Positions 56,844 to 64,000 of a stretch of 64,000 nucleotides of DNA are shown here, in pieces. Every line of letters begins with the position of its first letter. The first letter of the stretch is position 1. Location of the stretch: assembly GCA_021613375.1 (NCBI GenBank), contig CM038704.1, positions 4,629,405 through 4,693,404 of the forward strand. The letters run 5' to 3'. The position numbers and the translations under genes are program-made. The notes beneath the pieces are model-generated. The model made no database searches. It had not been told where the DNA came from and saw only the letters and a program-made list of their open reading frames with translations. The stretch comes from Megaleporinus macrocephalus. Its lineage: Eukaryota > Chordata > Actinopteri > Characiformes > Anostomidae.

Positions 56844-57103
56844 GATAAGTTTTTTTATAAAAATATAAAACTAAAATAATGAGATAATAATTGGAACAAT
56901 AGAATATAAACACAATTAAGTAATAGAAGATTTTAAAATGAAGTAAATTAAATACACCAAAATTATGAAAGTTTTATGATAAGTTTTTTTATAAAAATAT
57001 AAAACTAAAATAATGAGATAATAATTGGAACAATAGAATATAAACACAATTAAGTAATAGAAGATTTTAAAATGAAGTAAATTAAATACACCAAAATTAT
57101 GAA
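56844..57103. repeat. 134-bp tandem duplication
   Basis: GATAAG plus seven T, then ATAAAAATATAAAACTAAAA, starts at 56844 and again at 56978. The two copies are near-identical through AAATTAAATACACCAAAATT. Confidence 0.9.
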
Positions 57104-57309
57104 GAAATTAAATGATAAAAATGATGAAAATAAGATAAAATATAAAACCGAGATTGGACAGATAAAAGGACAGAAAAAAATAATAAGAAAAAATAAAATA
57201 AATAAAAAGATAAATTGAAAAATAAATAAAATACATAAAATGGCTAAAGGTAAAACAGAAAAAATCGATAAATAAAGGTAATAAAATAAATAAAAGGCAA
57301 AAGAAAAAC

Positions 57310-57760
57310 ATAAAAATGTAGTGACCAGCGAGCTGAGTTTTAGAGTTTCTTGCAGTGAATTCCAGCTCACTGGTGCACTGCACCTAAAAGATTTTCCCAA
57401 CTCAGTAAAAACTCCAGGAACCTGACAGGTAATCCAATCAGCAGATCGAGTCTGATAATTACAGCTTTTTAAAGAAATTAAGGAAGAGATATAAGATGGC
57501 ATATGACCGGAGAGCGAGTTATAAATGAATATAAGCCAGTGTGATTCCCGTCGAGCTGCTTGTGAGGGCCAGCCTACTTTCTGGTCCAATCTGCAATGGT
57601 GAGTACTGTAAGGGTCACCGGTAATGAACCTTAGAGCAGAATGAAGGACTGAATCCAGGGTTTTAGGCCACTGGCAGACGCCTGCCTATAAATTACATCA
57701 GCGTAGTCCAATACTGAGAGTAATGTTGCCTCTACCACTCTTTTTCTTTTTCTGAGAAGG
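57310..57760 (-). pseudogene. LINE reverse-transcriptase C-terminal pseudogene
   Basis: Minus-strand reading gives VLDYADVIYRQASAS (about 57700-57760), then in a shifted frame QKVGWPSQAARRESHWLIF, SGHMPSYISSLISLKS, NYQTRSADWITCQVP and SFRCSAPVSWNSLQETLKL (57589 downward). These are the C-terminal blocks of L2-clade LINE polyproteins in fish. Stop codons and a frameshift near 57600 show that it is dead. Confidence 0.85.
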
Positions 57761-58550
57761 TCTGGTCAAGACCAGACTCCTCTGATTTTGGTCAAAGAGA
57801 GAAAAAACTACTCAAAACTGAAGGCCAAATTTGCATTTCCAACACATTTTTGGCATAACAGATCAAATCTGATCCAAACCTCATAGATAGCGTGTAGCGG
57901 TTGGATCGATAATGTACAAGAAGTTGAATTTTGGCTTGTTCAAGTTGCTACACTTGCACAGCATGGGCTGCTTTCCCTGCTAGTGCCACCGTATCATCGA
58001 CCCAGCAAGCTGATTGGCTCAGGGTGGGATTGTCTTTGTAATCAGACATCATGCTAAGTGTTATGTCTCTGGTGCTGCTTCATCATGCATTATTTCACAA
58101 TCCAAAATAATCCCAAGGTTTAGATTGATGACATGGTCAGCAAGTAAGCCGTCGTCCAACAAATGTCCAACAAATGTCCAACAAAAACCATACAGCAATC
58201 GCTGCATGTTAACAGGTGCTGCTGACCAGGAGAGAGGAGCTGGTCAACATTAGCTTAGCCAGCATAATAACAGGCCTGTTCACCACAGAACACGACTAGA
58301 GCACCAACACAAGTTTAGATAATATTGGTTCAAGTCTGAGAGTGAAGCCCAGCAACTGGTGTTTAGCCTACTAACAAAACATTAGCTTAGCTTACAGGCT
58401 ACAGACCTAAACAGGGCCACTCACTAGGATATACAGCTGCTCTGCTGAAACCATTGTAGAAGCTAGAAAAGTGTAAAGACTGAAGTCTAAGAGAGAAAAA
58501 GTGAAGTAACTGGGGTTGGAGTGGCTAAGCTGAGCTAACGATAGTTTGGC
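57761..58550. other. Unique intronic sequence
   Basis: No gene. AACAAATGTCCAACAAATGT at 58159 is a short local repeat. Confidence 0.4.
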
Positions 58551-59010
58551 TAGCAGGCCAAATGTGGAACACAGCTAACAGACTTGGTTCCAGCTAATCA
58601 AAGCTAAAATGATACCCCTTTAGATGATGATTTCTAAGAGTGTACAGTCAAGTCTTTGGGTTTGGAGTGAAACTGAACTGGTCTTATGGTGGGTGTAGCT
58701 TTTAGGCTCCGCTGAGGTGTTAGCGTGCTTTATTTTCCCAAGTGACTGGACTCTCCACTCTTAGATATCCTCGATAGGGGGCATCATGTTAGCTTTGGTT
58801 AGCAGGAACCAAGCCTGTGCTGTGTGGCACATAAGGCCTGCTAGCCAAAGCTAAAATGATGCCCCCTATAGAGGATATGTAAGAGTGCAGAGTAAAGTCA
58901 CTAGGGTTGGAGGGAAAGCTGAACAGGTCTTATGGTGGATGTAGCTTTTAGCCACTGCTAAACTTTTAGCATGCTTTATTTTCCTACACAACCAATTTGG
59001 TTGTTCAGAC
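58551..59010. repeat. Direct and inverted duplication with a long hairpin
   Basis: Arms 58756-58806 and 58837-58887 are inverted complements over 51 nt with four mismatches around a 30-nt loop. Pairing extends more weakly to 58743 and 58900. Around this, CTTATGGTGGGTGTAGCTTT (58683) and CTTATGGTGGATGTAGCTTT (58930), and the preceding CAAAGCTAAAATGAT words (58599 and 58845), form a direct duplication about 247 bp apart. Confidence 0.85.
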
Positions 59011-59820
59011 CTGGATTAGAAATTAGACTCATAATAATTTTTAAGTAATGCAGTATATCAATATAATATAATTGGCATGTACGAACCATAATGTGACAGA
59101 TACACATACTTTCTAGATGTTTAGTTAAAGGTAGTGTTACAGTTTACCTGTACACAGGTTGGTGAAGGTAGGAGTCTTATCCAAGGACTCTTATTGGTGT
59201 AGTGGAAGGTGATTTCCCAGGTGGGGAATGAAACCCCAGTCTACAGCATGGAGGGCCACAGTATAACATACTGCACTATACCAACCACCAGTTTTAGGCC
59301 TAAATATTATTTTGAACCTAAATCTACATTGTAATGTCTACAGTTCCATAACTGAAAAGTTACTAGTGAATGGCTAGACTTCTCCTTTTCTGTCACATAG
59401 GTTTATTGAATGTGTGAACAGTGTTACAAAGCGAATTGTTTATATATTTTTTTCATTATTTCATCATGGGCTTGTCTTCCAGGCATAATTCAGGCCTGAC
59501 ATGAAGTATTTAATCAAAGAATAATACATAGATGACACAAATATAGTCATTAAATTTCCAGAACAATCAGTTGTCCATCTACTGTAAACAATGTTAACAA
59601 AAAAGTGTTTTAGACTAAAGACTAGATCTCGAAACAATCCCAAAACAGTGTCTCAGACATCAGGCAGCAAACTCAGATGATATAACTTTCTTTTAGGGCT
59701 GGATGTCTGGTTCCAATCACCACCACTGAGAACAATCCTGACTCTGTAATTTGTCTAGAACAGAGCGTTTCACACTGAACCACTCGCAATGATTTTAATC
59801 GTAATGATTTAATTATGCCT
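59011..59820. repeat. Intronic sequence with SINE-like and dispersed repeat traces
   Basis: 59150-59330 (ATCCAAGGACTCTTATTGGT, GGTGGGGAATGAAACCCCAG, CACTATACCAACCACCAGTT) belongs to the SINE-like sequence amplified at 60480-61930. 59700-59780 carries GGTTCCAATCACCACCACTG, related to 9480 and 40737. Confidence 0.5.
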
Positions 59821-60479
59821 CTTGAAAAAAATTTTAAAATATCATTTTAATCTCCCAAAGTTTGATTTGCATGAAACTCCTACTCCTACAAATCTCGCCA
59901 GCGTTGCTCTTGTGCTTCGACATGATGTAACGGCTCTGTACAAATTTGAATCTGTGACATCAGCCGGCTCGTTTTCTTTTCCAATTTCTTCCCCCCGTTT
60001 GTTTAACACGCTGTTCCCTGAGCCGCGAATGATGTACTCCCATTTGCATCCCCCCCGAAACGTCGCGCAGCAAGCGCAGACAAGTCCTCCATCTCCCCAG
60101 AGGTTGGGGTGTTTGTGTGCGAGCCACTTTCTGCTGTCTGTCTCCGCGCTGACAGCCGGCTTGCTGCACTGTATTTGTCCGTGCAGGTCAGAGCTGTAAA
60201 CATCATAGAAGCTTTCAGAGACGCCAGCCGTCCCCTTCAGCTGTCCGTCAAACGAGTAAAGGAAGGAAAAACCCACTGCTCCCATCTTATCCTGTAACGC
60301 CAGCTCTCCACCTCTCCGGCATGCAGCCTTCGTTAACGCCGCCTTATCAATTTATTAGCCCGCACTAATGAATCCAGCCGCATGTGTTTTAACAGCTAAT
60401 TAATGGTGTTGACAGTGATGCTCATCAAAAAGAGAGGCCTTCCTGCGGAAAAGCTGCTTCGTCACACGTGCCTTTTAAG
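59821..60479. other. GC-richer unique intronic island
   Basis: Non-repetitive. ORFs of 125 aa (+) and 147 aa (-) overlap antisense to each other, and neither has a domain. TTTATTAGCCCGCACTAATG and AACAGCTAATTAATGG are homeodomain-like words. Candidate conserved non-coding element. Confidence 0.35.
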
Positions 60480-61930
60480 AGCTGCTTTCATGCTTTGGTG
60501 ATGTTTACTGCGCTTCAAGTGAGAATCTGGAACGTCTGTCTTGATCTGTCAACAACATCAGCAGCCACAGCATCCAAAATACAATAACAGCTGAGTTTTA
60601 GGCCTTTACTGTAAACGGTGGGCAACATACTGTTGGGAGTTTTATCCACTACACTATACCAACCAGCAGTTTTAGGCCTAAGTATAAATATGAACCCCAA
60701 ATAAACCAAAAAAGACGTGTTCTGTTGTAATATGCCAACTTAGGTACATAAAGCAAGTAGAAAAAACTAAAATCTACATTCAACAACATCAGCAGCGACA
60801 GCATCCAAAATACAATAACAGCTGAGTTTTAGGCCTTTACTGTAAACGGTGGGCAACATAGTGTTGGAGGTTTTACCAAAGGACTCTTATTGGTATAGTG
60901 TACGGTGGCTACACAGGTGGGGGATTGAACCTCAAGTCTACAGCATAGAATGCAGCAGTTTAATTCACTACACTATACAAACCAGCAGTTCTAAGCCTAA
61001 GTATAATTATGAACCCCTAAATAAACCACAAAAGACATTTTCTGGTGTAATATGCCAACTTAGGTACATAGAGCAAGTAAAACAAATAAAATATACATTC
61101 TTCTCGTTGTGGTTTAAGACTGAAAAGTCACTGGTGAATGGCTAGACTTCTCCTTCTCTGTCAAATGGGTTTATGGAACATATAGAACCAATTTGGTGAT
61201 GATTAATTTGTCTCCCAGGCATAATTCAAATGTTATAACGTAAAGTCATTCCGACTTTTTAAGAGCTGCTTTCATGCTTTGGTGATGTTTACTGAGCTTC
61301 AAGTGGGAATCTGGAGCGTCTGTCTTGACCTGTCAACAACATCAGCATCCAAAATACAATAACAGCTGAGTTTTAGGCCTTTACTGTAAACGGTGGGCAA
61401 CATAGTGTTGGAAGTTTTACCAAAGGACTCTTATTGGTATAGTGTAAGGTGGCTACCCAGGTGGGGGATTGAACTTCCAGTCTACAGCATAGAAGGCTGC
61501 AGTGTAACCCACTACACTATACCAACCAGCAGTTTTAAGCCAAAGTATAATTATGAACCCCAAATAAACCAAAAAAGACATTTTCTGGTGTAATATGCCA
61601 ACTTAGGTACATAAAGCAAGTAGAAAAAACAAAAATCTACATTCTTCTTGCTGAACTTTCAAGACTTAAAAGTCACTTGTGAATGGCTAGACTTCTCTTT
61701 CTCTGTCAAATAGGTTTATGGAACATATAAAGCCAATTTGGTGATGATTGGTTTTTCTCCCAGGCATAATTCAAATGTAATAACGTAAAGTCATTTAGAC
61801 TTTTTAAGAGCTGCTTTCATGCTTTGGTGAGCGTCTGTCTTAATCTGTCAACAACATCAGCAGCGACAGCATCCAAAATACAATAACAGCTGAATTTAGG
61901 TCTTTACTGTAAACGGTGGGCAACATATAG
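60480..61930. repeat. Large tandem repeat, three to four copies, containing SINE-like sequence
   Basis: GAGCTGCTTTCATGCTTTGG begins copies at about 60479, 61263 and 61807. CATCCAAAATACAATAACAG occurs at about 60571, 60802, 61347 and 61870. Units also include GGACTCTTATTGGTATAGTG and GGGGGATTGAAC (B-box-like in reverse). Copy length varies from about 230 to 780 bp because of internal deletion. Confidence 0.88.
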
Positions 61931-62075
61931 GATAAGATAAGATAAGATAATCCTTAATTGTAGTCCCACAGTGGGGAAATTCAGAGTAACAGCAGCAAAG
62001 GGATAGCAAGGCACTCAGTACAAAAAATAGATAAACAGTACAGTATATGCAATATACATAATAAAAAGTCTTAAG
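61928..62075 (-). mobile_element. Retroposon 3' end with (GATAA)n tail
   Basis: (GATAA)x4 then TCCTTAATTGTAGTCCCACA and GTGGGGAAATTCAGAGTAAC is the familiar 3' end of a fish LINE/SINE group in reverse orientation. It has landed in, or truncated, the last unit of the tandem repeat. Confidence 0.65.
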
Positions 62076-62149
62076 ATATCATCAATGTTTAAAGAAAACC
62101 ATTCATCTTTTTTTTTTCATTTTTCTGCTTCATATTAACACGACAGCTG

Positions 62150-62340
62150 CTGATTCCATAGTGTGAACAAACTTATGATGAAGGGACAAACAGAAATTGT
62201 GAAAAATAGCTTGGAAAAACTTCTGGTTCCATTGACTTACATTGAAAGTAAAGACGGTTTTTGGTCTCTCCTGTAAAGTTGGCATTTTTGAGATGATATG
62301 AAATGAGATGAGAACAGAGATGATATGCTGTTATCAGGAT
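62150..62340 (+). repeat. Dispersed repeat family B, copy
   Basis: TTATGATGAAGGGACAAACA, TCTGGTTCCATTGACTTACA and CTCTCCTGTAAAGTTGGC match copies at 35031 and 48459. Confidence 0.75.
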
Positions 62341-62868
62341 AAATTATGCGTCTGCAGTGAAATGGAGTTTTATAACTGACGTTCGGGAGGAGGACCGTGA
62401 CTGGACCCCCTCCTCCTTCCAAGAGAGCCATCTCACACTTCCAGGTTTCTTAATGTGGAAGCATAAATAGTAGCGATAAACAGCTTCCGGTCGTGTTGTA
62501 AACAATGGCTGAGGCTGCCGGTCCTTCATAAATACGCCAATGATTCAACCAAACAGACTCGCCAGAGTTTCCACTGCGTCGAGATTAAACACCTCCAGCT
62601 GTAACACTCTGTCATGTGTCTCTTTTAATGAGACAACTGATAAAAAAATACAGTAAAACTGAACCAGAGAGTGAACACGGGGGTGAACGGTGAGACAGGT
62701 TTACTCAGATAAACATATAAAAAAAAATATATATAAAATATATATGAAAGGGACCCTGTGTGAAATGTGAATACATGTAAATAAAACAGAATACAGTGAC
62801 TTTATTTACATTTGCACCACATTTTTTATTTTCAGAATTAGAGTTGTAATTAAAAATAAAAAAAGTCA

Positions 62869-62871
<3 letters not shown>
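62341..62871. other. Intronic sequence
   Basis: No gene recognised. Confidence 0.4.

Positions 62872-62943
<72 letters not shown>
62872..62943. repeat. (TA)n microsatellite
   Basis: About 70 bp of TA, ending next to the reversed family B copy. Confidence 0.95.
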
Positions 62944-62947
<4 letters not shown>

Positions 62948-62949
62948 TA

Positions 62950-63195
62950 ACTAGGATATTGTTGCTGTCCAATGAAAAATAAGTATCTCCAAAAATGCAA
63001 CTTTACAGGAGAGACCAAAACCATACTTTATTTTCAATGTAAGACGATGGAACCAGATTGTTTTCCAAGCCATCATGAAACTGTCACACAATGTAAACAA
63101 CCATTGTCATGTTTAAATGATGTAGAAAACTCAAAATCCACAAAAATGGAGAAACGTTTTTCATTGAACAGCGATGATGGAAACTGGTGGAGAGG
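62950..63195 (-). repeat. Dispersed repeat family B, reverse copy
   Basis: GTTGCTGTCCAATGAAAAAT, CTTTACAGGAGAGACCAAAA and GATGGAACCAGATTG are the reverse complement of the copy at 62150-62340. The pair is inverted around 600 bp. Confidence 0.75.
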
Positions 63196-63264
63196 TTTGC
63201 TTTAAAAACATTTTGAGAAACAGACTCTGTGGTTGGGCATGTAGTTTATTTTAGTGTAGGGCTA

Positions 63265-64000
63265 CAGTAGGGGCAGCCAGATGGTCGTTGGTTCAATCCC
63301 CTGAGCCATGACTCCACTGAAGTGCTCACCTAACCCCCACCTGCGCCCTGGGATTTGTGGACAAGTGTGCTCATTACCGGCTAATGTGTGTGTTTACTAG
63401 TGTGTGTGTGTGTATGTGGGTGTTTCACTGCCCCCTAGTGTGTGTGTTCACTAGTGTGTATGTGTACATGTGGATGTTTTACTGCCCCCTAGTGTGTGTG
63501 TTCACTAGTTTGTATGTGTATATGTGGATGTTTCACTGCTCCCTAGTGTGTGTTCACTAGTGCATGTGTATGTCAATGTTTCACTGACTCTAGTGTGTGT
63601 TTACTAGTGAGTGTATATGTGGCTGTTTCACTGCCCACTAGTGTGTGTTCACTAGTGTGTGTGTTCACTAGTGAGTGTGTATGTGGGTATTACACTGCCC
63701 CCTAGTATGTATGTCCACTAGTGTGTGTGTGTTTACTAGTGTGTGTGTATGTGGTTATTTCACTGCTCCCTAGTCTGTATTCACTAGTGCATGTGTATGT
63801 CTGTGTTTCACTGCCCCTTAGTGTGTGTTCACTAGTGAGTGTGTATGTGGGTATTACACTACCCCCTAATATGTGTGTGTTTACTAGTGTGTGTGTATGT
63901 TGGTATTACACTGCCCTCTTGTATGTGTGTGTTCACTAGTGAGTGTGTATGTGGGTATTACACTGCCCCCTACTATGTTTGTGTTCACTAGTGAGTGTGT
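63265..64000 (+). mobile_element. SINE-like repeat with an expanded TG-rich array, runs off the window
   Basis: GGTCGTTGGTTCAATCCCCT (63284) contains a tRNA-like B box. It is followed by CACCTAACCCCCACCTGCGC and ACAAGTGTGCTCATTACC, the body seen in reverse at 22720-22865. Then TG-rich units of the 20425 type (TGCCCCCTAGTGTGTG, GTTCACTAGTG, GTGTATGTGGGTATT) repeat to the end of the window. Its right end is not visible. Cys/Val-rich ORFs here are spurious. Confidence 0.8.

Larger units (their letters stand above)
56546..57760 (-). mobile_element. L2-like LINE remnant with an (AATC)n tail
   Basis: (AATC)n at 56548-56608 followed by AACTTTTATTTTCACTC looks like the 3' tail of a minus-strand LINE. 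The reverse-transcriptase C-terminus lies at 57310-57760. The AT-rich block between (56610-57300) would be the 3' untranslated part, itself expanded by a 134-bp tandem duplication. That tail and coding part belong to one element is inferred from orientation and spacing. Confidence 0.7.
1..64000 (+). other. Interior of a contactin gene (intron-exon-intron-exon-intron)
   Basis: The whole window is interpreted as one host transcription unit on the + strand. This rests on two exons, 34,384 bp apart, whose split codons join exactly and whose combined peptide reads as a contactin Ig1-Ig2 junction. Neither the preceding exon (N-terminal half of the first Ig domain) nor the following one (rest of Ig2) was found, so the flanking introns run off both ends: at least 21.8 kb upstream and 7.5 kb downstream. 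Very long 5' introns are usual in vertebrate contactin genes. No other host exon, CpG-rich promoter or second gene was recognised on either strand. That the gene continues beyond the window is inferred. Confidence 0.8.

Noticed and set aside
59842..60285. 147-aa minus-strand and 125-aa plus-strand ORFs
   Set aside because: Antisense overlaps in GC-richer DNA without recognisable motifs.
1..64000. Bacterial or phage-type systems (defence islands, operons, toxin-antitoxin)
   Set aside because: The sequence is spliced vertebrate intronic DNA with SINE, LINE and Tc1 remnants; no prokaryotic gene organisation anywhere.
56448..64000. Next contactin exon (remainder of Ig2)
   Set aside because: Looked for a YAW-type start after an acceptor in this interval and found none; it presumably lies beyond the window.

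Overview
The window looks like vertebrate, almost certainly teleost, genomic DNA. It is the interior of one long gene on the + strand that encodes a contactin, a GPI-anchored neural immunoglobulin/fibronectin adhesion protein. Only two short stretches read as real host coding sequence: a 176-bp exon (21792-21967), the C-terminal half of an Ig domain, and a 96-bp exon (56352-56447), the linker plus the start of the next Ig domain. Both have good splice sites. The exons join in frame through a split tyrosine codon to give ...TFA-Y-LENFKT..., the arrangement expected of the contactin 3/4/6 group. The intron between them is 34,384 bp, and the rest of the window is flanking intron. I cannot choose with certainty between the CNTN3, CNTN4 and CNTN6 paralogues from 90 residues. 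The fish repeat content (Tc1-like elements, L2-like LINE ends, a tRNA-derived SINE with a GGAT tail) suggests a ray-finned fish, possibly an otophysan (characin, catfish or electric-fish relative). That last step is a guess.

The rest is a patchwork of three sequence types. (1) Minisatellites: summing my spans gives about 18.8 kb (roughly 29%). They are a 24/25-bp family at 3.8-7.5 kb and again at 53.5-55.7 kb; a 41-45-bp family at 10.9-11.5, 14.1-17.3 and 18.6-19.3 kb; a 36-bp array at 12.0 kb; a TG-rich array at 20.4-21.2 kb and again at 63.3 kb to the window end; a 54-bp array at 25.1-26.6 kb; a 90-bp array at 29.8-31.2 kb; a compound trinucleotide block at 32.8-34.0 kb; a 32-bp array at 37.3-38.2 kb; an 84/48-bp array at 42.3-43.1 kb; and an 88-bp tRNA-like array at 51.7-52.4 kb. 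Ten (TA)n microsatellites punctuate the sequence. (2) Dead transposable elements: three Tc1-like copies with transposase on the minus strand (27.1, 46.5 and 49.6 kb, the last split by a younger retroposon), part of a different Tc1-like element at 39.6 kb, three LINE reverse-transcriptase remnants (34.1, 47.3 and 57.3 kb), tRNA-derived SINEs and several MITE-like elements. (3) Islands of GC-richer, non-repetitive sequence every few kilobases (about 0-0.87, 8.5-9.0, 19.3-20.1, 24.1-25.0, 28.2-28.8, 32.3-32.8, 41.0-42.0, 45.6-46.1, 48.7-49.4, 55.9-56.35 and 59.8-60.5 kb). They contain no convincing ORF and are the best places to look for conserved non-coding elements.

The main biological observation is that several minisatellites appear to have grown from identifiable pieces of transposable elements. 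The 24/25-bp family matches the terminal inverted repeat of a Tc1-like transposon, the TG-rich arrays sit inside a SINE-like body, and the 88-bp array repeats the tRNA-like head of a SINE. Two arrays end in a single inverted copy of their own unit. I found no microbial-type system, no complete host gene, no RNA gene and no CRISPR array.
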